Shown here: one piece after another, positions 15,739-23,727 of the stretch | How positions within the stretch are numbered: position 1 is the stretch's first letter | Layout of the letters: every line of letters starts with the position of its first letter | NCBI GenBank assembly: GCA_036270655.1 | Contig: DATBCD010000005.1 | Span: 1 to 52,243 of the forward strand | Source: VBCK01 sp036270655 | GTDB lineage: Bacteria; Pseudomonadota; Gammaproteobacteria; Burkholderiales; Burkholderiaceae_F | Direction: 5' to 3' | DNA length: 52,243 bases | The notes under the pieces: generated by a model | What the model was told of the DNA's origin: nothing | What the model saw: only the letters and a program-made list of their open reading frames with translations | Database searches by the model: none | Position numbers and translations under genes: made by a program

Positions 15739-16362
15739 ATGAATGATTCAAGCTCGACCGGAAGGCTCCTCTGCCCGCAATGCGACCTGCTGGCGCTGCC
15801 GGCGCCGCTTAGCGCGGATCAGCTATCCCGGTGTCCTCGCTGCGGCGTCGAGCTGGACCGCGGGACGTACGTTTCCCGGGAGTCGGCGCTCGCCATTGCG
15901 GTGGCTGCAGCCCAGCTGTGGATCCTGATGAACGTTTTCCCGCTGGTCACGCTCACGCTCGCGGGTGAACGCCGGCGGACCACCTTGACCGGAGCGGCCA
16001 TCGCCATGGCGGAGCACGGCATGCCGGTCCTCGGGGCGCTGGTCGCTTTGACCGCGGTCGTCGCACCGGGGGTCGAGATCGCCGTTGCCCTCTACGTTCT
16101 CGGTCGTCTCGAGTTCCTTGCGCGATCCGGGGCGCTTGGCCGCTGGGTCCGATGGTTTCGAACCGCGCGGCGCTGGAGCATGACCGACGTCTTCCTGCTG
16201 GGGTGTCTGGTCTCGATCGTGAAACTCGCCCGTCTCGCGGACCTGGTCGTAGGCCCCGCGCTTTGGGCCTGCGCGGCGCTGCTGCCGGCGCTCGCGTTCC
16301 TGAACCTCTATGCCCGCCCTCAGAGACTCTTCAGCCGACCCGATGGCGTCCGAACTGCCTGA
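15739..16362 (+). CDS. pqiA: Paraquat-inducible protein A half-module, first copy
   Basis: A 207-residue inner-membrane protein equal to one half of E. coli PqiA. A zinc-ribbon-like N-terminus has C12-P-Q-C15 and C32-P-R-C35. Four hydrophobic helices follow, starting with 'IAVAAAQLWILMNVFPLVT', and 'RRWSMTDVFLLGCLVSIVK' marks the conserved W-S-M-x-D-V-F segment of the family. PqiA with PqiB and PqiC forms a system thought to move lipids between inner and outer membrane. The second half is a separate gene here and overlaps this one by 20 bases. The ATG at 15739 is preferred to an in-frame TTG at 15697 that lies in the promoter. Confidence 0.85.
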   Translation: MNDSSSTGRLLCPQCDLLALPAPLSADQLSRCPRCGVELDRGTYVSRESALAIAVAAAQLWILMNVFPLVTLTLAGERRRTTLTGAAIAMAEHGMPVLGALVALTAVVAPGVEIAVALYVLGRLEFLARSGALGRWVRWFRTARRWSMTDVFLLGCLVSIVKLARLADLVVGPALWACAALLPALAFLNLYARPQRLFSRPDGVRTA

Positions 16363-16978
16363 GGCGGCGCTGGGGCGCCGCGCTGGACTGGCGAGCTGCC
16401 GCGGTTGCCTGGCGATCTGCGAAATCGGGAATCTGCCCTCGCTCCATTGCCCGCGTTGCGGCGGAGTCGTCCACCTGCGCATTCCGCGCAGCCTGGAGAA
16501 GACGTCCGCGTACCTGGCCGCCGCCGCGGTCATGTATGTGCCGGCCAACATGCTTCCTGTCATGCATTCGAGCAGCCTGCTGGCCCAGCAGGACGACACG
16601 ATCCTGAGCGGCGTCGTGTATCTGCTGCGGTCCGGCTCATGGCCGCTCGCGCTGATCGTGTTCGTCGCCAGCGTCATGGTGCCGCTGCTCAAGATCCTTG
16701 CGATCGGCCTTCTGGTATGGATGAGCGCGCGCCGCTCGACCAGCCACCCCCGCGCGCGCGCCCGCCTGTACCGGGTGGTCGAGCTGATCGGACGCTGGTC
16801 GATGCTCGATATCTTCGCGGTCACGTTGCTGGTGGCGCTGGTGCGGATGGGCACGCTTGCGTCGGTTTTGCCGGGGCTGGGTGCGTTGGCCTTCGCGGCG
16901 GTGGTGGTGCTGACACTGCTCGCCGCGGACAGCTTCGATCCACGCGCGATCTGGGATCCGGTCGACGTCCATGAGTGA
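16343..16978 (+). CDS. pqiA: Paraquat-inducible protein A half-module, second copy
   Basis: A 211-residue inner-membrane protein with the same build as the preceding gene: a Cys cluster C19-R-G-C22 ... C36-P-R-C39, then four hydrophobic helices. 'YVPANMLPVMH' follows the first helix, and 'GRWSMLDIFAVTLLVALVRMG' is the equivalent of the W-S-M-x-D motif. It corresponds to the C-terminal half of full-length PqiA. It overlaps the preceding gene by 20 bases and the following pqiB by 8, so all are one transcript. The ATG at 16343 is used; an earlier ATG at 16310 would add a non-conserved extension. Confidence 0.85.
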   Translation: MASELPEAALGRRAGLASCRGCLAICEIGNLPSLHCPRCGGVVHLRIPRSLEKTSAYLAAAAVMYVPANMLPVMHSSSLLAQQDDTILSGVVYLLRSGSWPLALIVFVASVMVPLLKILAIGLLVWMSARRSTSHPRARARLYRVVELIGRWSMLDIFAVTLLVALVRMGTLASVLPGLGALAFAAVVVLTLLAADSFDPRAIWDPVDVHE

Positions 16979-18602
16979 GCCCACGCCTGCACCAGCCCTG
17001 CCGCGCGCTGTGGTCGGGCGGCGCCGCTTGCCGTCGCTGATCTGGCTGGTTCCGGTCGTCGCGGCAATCGCGGGCCTGTGGCTGGTCGCGCACACCTGGC
17101 TCGAACAGGGACCGACGATCACGATCCGCTTTTCCAGTGCCGAAGGGATCGAAGTCGGAAAGACGAAGGTTCGCTACAAGGAGGTCGATATCGGCGCCGT
17201 GAAGGCGATCTCGATCTCGGATGATCGGAAGGCCGTCGTCGTTTCCGCCCAGCTCGCCAAGGACCTGTGGGATCTGCTGTCGCAGGACTCGAAGTTCTTT
17301 GTCGTCAGGCCGCGCATCTCGGCCGGAACCGTGTCAGGCCTGAGCACGCTGCTTTCCGGTCCCTATATCGCGCTCGAGCCGGGCTCCGCCAACCAGACAT
17401 CCACCAGCTTCATCGGCCTGGAAAATCCGCCGGAGATCCTCGCCGGCGTGCCAGGACGCGAATTCACTTTGCGCGGAGACGAGCTCGGTTCGCTCGACTA
17501 CGGCACCCCGGTCTTCTATCGCCGCGTGAAGGTCGGCCATGTGACCCGGTACGCTTTCGAGCCGAGCGGAGACGGCGTCGAGGTCGGCGTGTTCGTCAAT
17601 GCGCCTTACGATCGGTTCGTGACGTCGAACACGCACTTCTGGCACGCGAGCGGCATCGACGTATCGCTCGATGTCAACGGGCTGAAGGTTTCCACCGAAT
17701 CGCTGGTGGCGATTCTCGAAGGCGGTGTTGCGTTCCAGGACCTGCCGGACATGCCAGCCGCGCAGGCGCCGGCCCCTGACGGGGCGTCCTTCACGCTGTA
17801 CGCGGATCGGGCCCAGGCGATGCGGCTGCCCGACCTGCATAGGGAGCGCTTTGCGATGTATTTTCCCGAGTCACTGCGCGGCTTGAGCGTCGGCGCGCCG
17901 GTAGATTTTCGCGGCATCGTGATCGGCGAGGTCAAGTCGCTGGGAGTCGAATACGAAAAAAGCGGCAGCCTGATCCGCTTTCCGGTCACGGTCGACATTT
18001 ATCCGGACCGGTTGCGCTCGCGTTACCTCAGCCGGGCAGCGCTTAAAGAGTACAGCCAGGCGCAAAGCCAGGCCATCATCGATCAATTGATAGCGCACGG
18101 CCTGCGCGGGCAGCTCAGGACCGGCAATCTGCTGACCGGCCAGCTCTACATCGCCTTGGACTTCTTCCCCGACGCGACCAGGGCGTCGGTCCAATGGTCG
18201 CGGACCCCACCGGTCCTGCCGACCCGGTCCGGCCAGTTGGCCGCAATCCAGGATGCGGTCGGCCGCATCGCGAAAAAGCTCGATCGGGTGCCGATCGAGC
18301 AGCTGTCCGCGGAGCTGTCCCAGGCGCTGGTGTCTCTCGACGCGACGCTCAAAGGCAGCCAGAAACTGATCGGTCAGCTCGACACCCAGGTCGCTCCGCA
18401 GACGACTCGTACCCTCGCCGAAGCGGAGCAGGCGCTCAAGGCGGCCAACGCTGTGCTGGCCGAGGCTTCGCCGGTGCCAAAGGATATTCAAGACGCGCTG
18501 AAGCAGGTGGCCCAGTCCGCCCGCGCGCTGGCTTTGCTTGCGGACTATCTAGAAAGACACCCGGAATCGCTGATTCGCGGCAAGCCGGAGGACCCTCGGT
18601 GA
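16971..18602 (+). CDS. pqiB: PqiB-type MCE-domain lipid-transport protein
   Basis: A 543-residue inner-membrane-anchored periplasmic protein. A single membrane helix lies at about residues 22-42 ('LIWLVPVVAAIAGLWLVAHT'). Three MCE domains follow. The first begins at 'TITIRFSSAEGIEVGKTKVR' with 'YKEVDIGAVKAI'. The second starts near 'RGDELGSLDYGTPVFYRRVK' and continues with VGHVTRYAF, and the third includes 'LRGLSVGAPVDFRGIVIGEV'. The C-terminus from about residue 420 is a long Ala/Gln-rich helix. In E. coli, PqiB stacks into a hollow rod that spans the periplasm and carries lipids. The stop overlaps the pqiC start by one base. Confidence 0.92.
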   Translation: MSEPTPAPALPRAVVGRRRLPSLIWLVPVVAAIAGLWLVAHTWLEQGPTITIRFSSAEGIEVGKTKVRYKEVDIGAVKAISISDDRKAVVVSAQLAKDLWDLLSQDSKFFVVRPRISAGTVSGLSTLLSGPYIALEPGSANQTSTSFIGLENPPEILAGVPGREFTLRGDELGSLDYGTPVFYRRVKVGHVTRYAFEPSGDGVEVGVFVNAPYDRFVTSNTHFWHASGIDVSLDVNGLKVSTESLVAILEGGVAFQDLPDMPAAQAPAPDGASFTLYADRAQAMRLPDLHRERFAMYFPESLRGLSVGAPVDFRGIVIGEVKSLGVEYEKSGSLIRFPVTVDIYPDRLRSRYLSRAALKEYSQAQSQAIIDQLIAHGLRGQLRTGNLLTGQLYIALDFFPDATRASVQWSRTPPVLPTRSGQLAAIQDAVGRIAKKLDRVPIEQLSAELSQALVSLDATLKGSQKLIGQLDTQVAPQTTRTLAEAEQALKAANAVLAEASPVPKDIQDALKQVAQSARALALLADYLERHPESLIRGKPEDPR

Positions 18603-19189
18603 TGGCCGGCAAACCTCTGGCGGGGGTTGCTTTCGCGCTGGCATTGGGCGCCGCGCTGGCGGGCTGCGCCTCGCGTCCGGTGGAGCACTTTTACACGGTG
18701 TCGGGCGGGGACGTCGCGCCGGCCTCCGGCCCCGAGGTGCAGCAGGTCGCGGTGTCGCCGATCATCATTCCGGCGTTGATCGACCGTCCGCAGCTCGTGG
18801 TCCGGACCAGCGCGCACGAGGTCGAGGTCCTGGAGAATCACCGGTGGGGCGAGCCCCTGTCGGTGGACCTCACGCGAGCGCTGATCGGTGATTTGCGTCG
18901 GGCGCGACCAGGGCTTTCCATCGTGGCGGCGGATACGCCGCCAACCCAGGGAGCGGGCCAGATTCTGGACGTGGCGATCACGGAACTGTTGAGTGGTCCC
19001 GGTACGACCGCCTCGTTGCAGGCCTCCTGGGTGCTGCGCGATCGTCACCGCAACTGTGTCAGGACCGGCAACCTCGAGTCGTCGATTCCTGCGCAAGCGG
19101 GTTACGGCGCGATCCCGGTTGCCTACGCCGATGCGATGTCGCGCCTGGCCGATGCGATTGCCCGGACCATTGCGGCCGTATGCGAATGA
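18602..19189 (+). CDS. pqiC: PqiC-type outer-membrane auxiliary lipoprotein
   Basis: A 195-residue lipoprotein. The signal peptide ends in the lipobox L-A-G-C22, followed by a DUF330 / ABC-transport auxiliary domain with 'VEHFYTVSG', 'VAVSPIIIPALIDRPQLVVR' and 'WGEPLSVDLTRALIGDL'. In E. coli PqiC forms an outer-membrane ring that receives the PqiB rod. It begins at the last base of the pqiB stop (TGATG) and closes the operon; a pair of hairpin repeats starts immediately after its stop codon. Confidence 0.88.
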   Translation: MAGKPLAGVAFALALGAALAGCASRPVEHFYTVSGGDVAPASGPEVQQVAVSPIIIPALIDRPQLVVRTSAHEVEVLENHRWGEPLSVDLTRALIGDLRRARPGLSIVAADTPPTQGAGQILDVAITELLSGPGTTASLQASWVLRDRHRNCVRTGNLESSIPAQAGYGAIPVAYADAMSRLADAIARTIAAVCE

Positions 19190-19292
19190 CCAGGATCTTT
19201 CCCTCTCCCGCTTGCGGGAGAGGCAGGGTGAGCGTGCATGCCAGGATCTTCCCCTCTCCCGCTTGCGGGAGAGGGCAGGGTGAGGGTGCGTG
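19190..19292. repeat. Tandem CCCTCTCCCGC-type hairpin repeats, locus 2
   Basis: Two near-identical copies of about 51 bases lie head to tail (19190-19240 and 19241-19292). Each begins CCAGGATCTT, contains a perfect inverted repeat (CCTCTCCCGC, TT, GCGGGAGAGG) and ends with CAGGGTGAG plus a short tail. They fill the space between the convergent ends of pqiC and the barrel gene and may act as a bidirectional 3'-end structure. Confidence 0.85.
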
Positions 19293-19306
19293 CAATGGCA
19301 AGTCGT

Positions 19307-20269
19307 TCAGAAGCGGAATGCAACGTCGGCGCCGATCGTCCAGCCGGTAAAGTTGCTGCCCCAGAGGTACGATCCGCCGACCCCGATCCATTGCACCTTC
19401 CAGAACTGGTTGAGGAAGTCCAGCACCAGGCGGCCGTGGGCCTCGTACAGGTGTTGCGTGCCGAGGCCGTCTTCCAGGTCGCCGAACAGCTCGGTGCGGC
19501 TGAAGTAACCACCGGTGCGCAATTCGTGGCCGTACAGCTGCATGCCCAGCGGGATATCCACGTCGACGGTATCCGCCAGCGACCCCGAGTTGCCGTTGAC
19601 GAAATTGCTCGCGCTGGAGCTGCTGAAGCTCTCGGTATGAAACAAGGTCGGATCCGATGACAGTGTGAAAATGGTGCGGTCCCAGGTGAACACGTACTGG
19701 ATGTTCAATGCGGGCCGAAGCGTCCAGGTGGCCTCGTTCCAGCCGATCAGGCCCGATCGGATCGCCTGCGCCACATCGGCCTGCGAGACGCCGCTGGTGG
19801 GCGTGTACTCGTTCGACGTCCGTCCGTACATCCCTGTCAGGGTCGGCGCCAGGCTCAGGTGGTTGGTCAGCCAGAAACGCGCGCCGATGCCGAACTGGAT
19901 GGCGAAGGTCCTGAGCTCGCTGGTGCCGCCTTTCAGAGGGCCGGAGTTGACGTGGGCTTTGGCATCGACGTAGCCCATGCTGCCTTGCAGACGAGGCTGC
20001 CATCCGATGTCCAGATCGCCGAGCTTTTGCGGATCGCCCACGTCGCCGGATCCCCCGAACTTGGAAACGTCCATCGACACATTGGGGAACCCGTAGTCGC
20101 CGCCCGAGATTCCGAAATCGCCCCCGAGGATGGTCAGCGCCTCGACGCGGTTGCCGATTAGGGCTCTGGTCGCATCCGTCGGGGCAGTCGTTGTCTGACA
20201 CTGAGCGGCATGAGGGAGCAAGCCCATCAGCAACGACCCGGCCGCGACAGATGCGAATCGGGCAGCCAT
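19307..20269 (-). CDS. Outer-membrane beta-barrel protein
   Basis: A 320-residue exported protein with a signal peptide at about residues 1-24 ('FASVAAGSLLMGLLPHAAQC'). The mature part consists of alternating amphipathic strands rich in Gly, Ser, Thr and aromatics, such as 'FAIQFGIGARFWLTNHLSLA', 'GYFSRTELFGDLED' and 'GVGGSYLWGSNFTGWTIGAD', and it ends in Phe, the usual last residue of BamA substrates. It resembles stand-alone barrel-domain proteins, but I cannot name the substrate or subfamily. Its ATG directly abuts the stop codon of the upstream lipoprotein gene (no bases between), so the two probably act together at the outer membrane. Confidence 0.7.
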   Translation of the reverse strand: MAARFASVAAGSLLMGLLPHAAQCQTTTAPTDATRALIGNRVEALTILGGDFGISGGDYGFPNVSMDVSKFGGSGDVGDPQKLGDLDIGWQPRLQGSMGYVDAKAHVNSGPLKGGTSELRTFAIQFGIGARFWLTNHLSLAPTLTGMYGRTSNEYTPTSGVSQADVAQAIRSGLIGWNEATWTLRPALNIQYVFTWDRTIFTLSSDPTLFHTESFSSSSASNFVNGNSGSLADTVDVDIPLGMQLYGHELRTGGYFSRTELFGDLEDGLGTQHLYEAHGRLVLDFLNQFWKVQWIGVGGSYLWGSNFTGWTIGADVAFRF

Positions 20270-20821
20270 CTAGCGCGTCAACACCTTCAGGTTGACCGCC
20301 TCGACGGTTCGAATCGCGACCTCGTCGCCCGCTTCCATCTGCGGGAGCTCGACGTCGAGGCCGACTTTGAAGGTTTCGCTTTGGCCATCGGGATATTGCA
20401 GCGTCAGCAGGCGATAGCTGGGATCGACCATCAGCACCCTCGCATTCGCAGTCTCGGGGGCACCCGCGCCTGGCACCCGGGCGTTTTTGGCGACGTACAC
20501 CGTAAGTTCCTCCGCGACCGTGGCCTGGACCCGATCACCGGCCTTGATCCGCGCGAGGTTGGAAACGCCCGGGTCGACCTTGTAGGCGATCTCGGCGGAG
20601 TCGGCGGCAGACCGGACGACCAAGGTGCGAGTGCCGACATCCACGGATCGCACGGTCGCTGGATCCTTGACCGACTCGACGACGATCCCGTCCTGTATCA
20701 GACGTGGGTCACCCTTGGGTTGCACATGGGCCGTCGGCGCTGTCCAGCAAGCGGTCAGGGTCAGCAGCGCTGCGAGGAGCAACGGGCTAAGGCTTGCTCG
20801 GCTCAGTGTCCAGTCCTTCAC
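20270..20821 (-). CDS. Lipoprotein of unknown function, partner of the outer-membrane barrel
   Basis: A 183-residue predicted lipoprotein with signal 'SPLLLAALLTLTAC' and lipidation candidate C25. The mature part is all-beta in character and shows two repeated-looking segments: 'VRSVDVGTRTLVVRSAADSA' and 'ARVLMVDPSYRLLTLQYPDG', each followed by a 'V.AGD.V' type turn (IKAGDRVQATV, MEAGDEVAIRT). This suggests a duplicated small beta domain; I do not recognise a named family with certainty. It is cotranscribed with the barrel gene, with zero spacing. Confidence 0.65.
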   Translation of the reverse strand: MKDWTLSRASLSPLLLAALLTLTACWTAPTAHVQPKGDPRLIQDGIVVESVKDPATVRSVDVGTRTLVVRSAADSAEIAYKVDPGVSNLARIKAGDRVQATVAEELTVYVAKNARVPGAGAPETANARVLMVDPSYRLLTLQYPDGQSETFKVGLDVELPQMEAGDEVAIRTVEAVNLKVLTR

Positions 20822-20983
20822 GAGGCGCTCGATGACGCACGGACGGATTCTGCCCCGAAACCTGCGACGGTGACGACGAGATTGCCCCGGCCATTCCGGT
20901 GAAATTCGAAATGACTCGGGTGGTCACCCCCTGGAGGCTGGCTGGCGTCTGGATTCGGGAAACAACGTACTGAAATTCGACAC

Positions 20984-21829
20984 CTAGCGACGGATCCTGC
21001 CGCCGCGCGTCGACTTCGCGGACGGCCTGGCGGAAACGCGCAGGCGCAGGCGAACCAGAGCCAGCAGGGCCTCGTCGCGCTCCCGGACGAGGTCTTGCTG
21101 CGACTGGCCTGCGGCCTCCTGTGCGACGCCATCGCCCATGGCGCCCCAGCTCAATCCGGGACCCCAGCACACCGCGGTGTCGGCGTCGGCCTCATCCAGC
21201 ACCCCTTCGCGGATCAGCCAGGCGATCTCCCGGTGCAGCGCCGCCTCCAGCCGCGCCGCGGCATGCCCGACGATCTCCTTGCGCAAGAGGATCGGCTTTT
21301 TCCCGATCGAGGCGTAAAAGGCAATGGCCGTACGAACCGTTTCCGCAGAAGTCCCTGCGCCAGCGGCTATCTCCACCAGCGGCATGATGTGAGGGGGATT
21401 CAGCGGATGGCCGATGACGCAGCGCTCGGGATGTTTGCAGGCTGTCTGCATCTGGCTCATGGTCAGCGCTTCCGAGCTCGACGCGATGATCGAATCGGGT
21501 GGAGCAGCCTCGTCTATTTCGGCGAGCAAGCGGATTTTCAAATCCCTCTGTTCAGGTCCGCTTTCCTGGATGAAATCCGCCGCTGAGACCGCCGCCGCAA
21601 TATCCGGCTTGAAGCAAAGATGCTCGGGCGATCCCTTCGGCGAGATTCCGAGCATCTTGAGCGCAGGCCACGCCGAGTCGATGCGGTGGCGCAGATTCGC
21701 TTCCGCTCCCGGATCCGGATCGGTGGCGATCACGTCGAACCCGCGCGCAAGGTACAACGCGGCCCAGCTTGCCCCGATCGCTCCGGTTCCCACGATTCCA
21801 ATACGACGCACCGCCTTATCCAACGCCAT
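20984..21829 (-). CDS. 3-hydroxyacyl-CoA dehydrogenase family protein (L-carnitine dehydrogenase-like), internally shortened
   Basis: A 281-residue NAD-dependent dehydrogenase-like protein. The Rossmann start reads 'IGIVGTGAIGASWAALYLAR' with D37-region 'VIATDPDPGAEANLR'. The family motifs 'ADFIQESGPEQRDLK', 'IIASSSEALTMSQ', 'VIGHPLNPPHIMPLVEI' and 'GPGLSWGAMG' follow in order. In L-carnitine dehydrogenases (about 320 residues) GPGLRW..MG is followed by some 45 residues before the C-terminal helix with an 'S..ELE..RD..L' pattern. Here 'AMGDGVAQEAAGQSQQDLVR' runs straight from one to the other, so those residues are missing in frame. The catalytic-domain loss may inactivate it. A basic tail (SAKSTRGGRIRR) ends the protein. 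Divergent from the OsmC gene. Confidence 0.75.
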   Translation of the reverse strand: MALDKAVRRIGIVGTGAIGASWAALYLARGFDVIATDPDPGAEANLRHRIDSAWPALKMLGISPKGSPEHLCFKPDIAAAVSAADFIQESGPEQRDLKIRLLAEIDEAAPPDSIIASSSEALTMSQMQTACKHPERCVIGHPLNPPHIMPLVEIAAGAGTSAETVRTAIAFYASIGKKPILLRKEIVGHAAARLEAALHREIAWLIREGVLDEADADTAVCWGPGLSWGAMGDGVAQEAAGQSQQDLVRERDEALLALVRLRLRVSARPSAKSTRGGRIRR

Positions 21830-22008
21830 GGTCCGGTTGTTTCGTTCCGTGCGGATTCCTGATTCGATGATCGATACCGCGACCTTGCATGTCTTCTCGC
21901 CTTGCGTCGCCTTTCCGCATTCTTGCCAGTTTTGTAACTCGGGCCGGGTGGACCGCGACGCGGTGGGACAATTCATTTCTTCCGCCCGATGCTTGGAGCC
22001 CCACCCCG

Positions 22009-22494
22009 ATGCCCAGCGCCCCTGCCCAGCGCGATTTGAGTTCCCTTCAGGCCCAGGTTGCACCAGGTTCCGTCGTCGTCATGCCGGCAGGCGCCGGCCC
22101 GTTGGAGCTGCTCCTGCTCGATGGACGGCATGTCCTGGTGGCGGACGAGCCGGCCGCAGCGGGCGGCGGCGACGCTGGCCCGGGGCCCTACGAGCTTCTG
22201 CTGATGGCCCTTGGGGCCTGCACCTGCCTGACCGTGAAGCTGTATGCCGCACGCAAGAACTGGCCGCTCGAAGACGTGCAGGTGCGCCTGCGCCACGACA
22301 GAATCTACGAACAGGACTGCGCCGACTGCGAGTCGGCGAGCGCAAAGGTCGACCACATCGCAGTCTGGCTGAGGCTGGTCGGCCCGCTCGCCGACGAGCA
22401 GCGCGATCGCCTCCTCGAGATCTCCGAAAAATGTCCGGTTCACCGCACGCTGACATCCCGGATCAAGATCAGAACGGAGCTCGATCCCGGATGA
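22009..22494 (+). CDS. OsmC-family protein
   Basis: A 161-residue OsmC/Ohr-fold protein. The redox-type cysteines are C71 in 'LMALGACTCLTVKLYA' and C142 in 'LEISEKCPVHRTL', the two positions that act in peroxide reduction in this family; C73 is an additional nearby Cys. The pattern 'PYELLLMALGACT' is typical of the YhfA/OsmC-like branch. Several upstream in-frame ATG codons exist (first at 21889), but the ATG at 22009 fits the usual family length. Probably a single-gene unit, convergent with the patatin gene, with a shared hairpin between them. Confidence 0.85.
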   Translation: MPSAPAQRDLSSLQAQVAPGSVVVMPAGAGPLELLLLDGRHVLVADEPAAAGGGDAGPGPYELLLMALGACTCLTVKLYAARKNWPLEDVQVRLRHDRIYEQDCADCESASAKVDHIAVWLRLVGPLADEQRDRLLEISEKCPVHRTLTSRIKIRTELDPG

Positions 22495-22526
22495 AGCGGG
22501 GCCCGCGCGTCGCCGGGCCGCTTCAG
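22492..22526. terminator. Hairpin between convergent OsmC and patatin genes
   Basis: GAAGCGG and GGCCCG on the left arm pair with CGGGCC and GCTTC on the right arm around a CG-rich loop, with a small bulge. It fills the 33-base gap between the two stop codons, so it can serve both strands. There is no U-run, so it is not a textbook intrinsic terminator. Confidence 0.4.
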
Positions 22527-22527
22527 G

Positions 22528-23727
22528 TCAGATGTCGTTTTCGAGGCCGTGCAGGTCGCGCGTGACGAACGGCTCGTCGTCGCCCGGCTTGTCCAGCCAG
22601 CCCTTGCGCTCCAGCGTGGCCACCATGTCCGACAGGCCGCTTGACCAGTGCTCGTTCATCGTCAGCATGCCGAACTGGTAGTCCTTGGCGTAGCTTTCAT
22701 AGGGCTTGTCGCGATAGACCAGGTGGATCACGTTGCGCCGGGCCGGGCTCGCGTATTGCGCCGCGAGCTGGTAGATGGCGTTCTGCCGCTCGGACTTCGG
22801 AATCAGCGCCAGCAATTCGGTCAGCAGGCCGGCCAGCTTCTCCTGGCGTCTCATGAACATCGTGATCAGGCGGGTCCTGCTCGAGTACTGCAGGTCCTTC
22901 TGGCGCACCGCCACCTGCAGCAGGTCCTTGGGCAGGTCGCCGACCGCGCTCCACAGATCGACCTGGAATATCAGTGCATCGTCCCGGGGCCGGGCGATCA
23001 GCACGTAATAAAGCGGCGTGTTGGAAACCAGCCCGCCGTCCCAGTAGAACTCGCCGTCGACCTCGACCGCCGGAAACCCCGGCGGCAGCGCGCCCGAGGC
23101 CATGAAGTGCTCCGGGTGCAGCGTGCGCTCGGTGTTGTCGAAGTACGCGAAGTTTCCAGTGCGCACGTTGACCGCGCCGACCGAGACCCGCATCAGCTCG
23201 GGGCGGTTGATGCGGTCGAAATCGGCGAAGCGCTCCAGGGTGGCCCTCAACGGCCGCGTGTCATAGAAGCTCGCCGTCTGCGGTCCCTGAGTCGCAAGGG
23301 CCAGCGACTGCCAGGTGCGCGGAACGAAAAAGCCATTTTGCCCCTCCAGCAAAGCGCGGGTCGACTCCACGGAGTCGATCAGGACGCGCCAGGCCTGAGG
23401 CAGATCCTGTGGGGTGTTCGGAATCAGCGCCGATTGCAAAGGCGACGACCAGGGCTGCTGGCAGATGAACTGCCAGAAGGCGCGCAGCTGGTCGACGCGC
23501 CGCTCGGGCGGATTGCCGGCGATCACCGCGGCGTTCAGCGCCCCGATCGAGACGCCGGCGACCCAGTTCGGGTGGATGCCGGCCTGAGCCAGGCCCTCGT
23601 AGACGCCGGCCTGGTACGAGCCCAGGGCGCCGCCGCCCTGCAGCACCAGCGCGGTGACCGCGTAGTCCGGATGCGGCCCGCCGGCCCGGGCAGCAGCTTG
23701 ATCAGCGCTTGCTGCGATTGCCATCAT
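22528..23727 (-). CDS. Patatin-like phospholipase (RssA/DUF3734 type)
   Basis: A 399-residue patatin-fold lipid acyl hydrolase. The oxyanion-hole motif 'GGGALGSYQAGVYEGL' lies at residues 31-46, the nucleophile S60 is in 'VAGVSIGALNAAV', and the catalytic Asp is D230 in 'YWDGGLVSNTPL'. The C-terminal part, about residues 270-399, with 'RHE/DUF3734'-like charged helices and 'KDYQFGMLTMNEHW', follows the long form common in Proteobacteria. These proteins hydrolyse phospholipids or related esters; the physiological substrate is not known. No signal peptide is seen, so it is probably cytoplasmic or membrane-associated. It overlaps the upstream secreted-protein gene by four bases (ATGA). Confidence 0.88.
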   Translation of the reverse strand: MMAIAASADQAAARAGGPHPDYAVTALVLQGGGALGSYQAGVYEGLAQAGIHPNWVAGVSIGALNAAVIAGNPPERRVDQLRAFWQFICQQPWSSPLQSALIPNTPQDLPQAWRVLIDSVESTRALLEGQNGFFVPRTWQSLALATQGPQTASFYDTRPLRATLERFADFDRINRPELMRVSVGAVNVRTGNFAYFDNTERTLHPEHFMASGALPPGFPAVEVDGEFYWDGGLVSNTPLYYVLIARPRDDALIFQVDLWSAVGDLPKDLLQVAVRQKDLQYSSRTRLITMFMRRQEKLAGLLTELLALIPKSERQNAIYQLAAQYASPARRNVIHLVYRDKPYESYAKDYQFGMLTMNEHWSSGLSDMVATLERKGWLDKPGDDEPFVTRDLHGLENDI

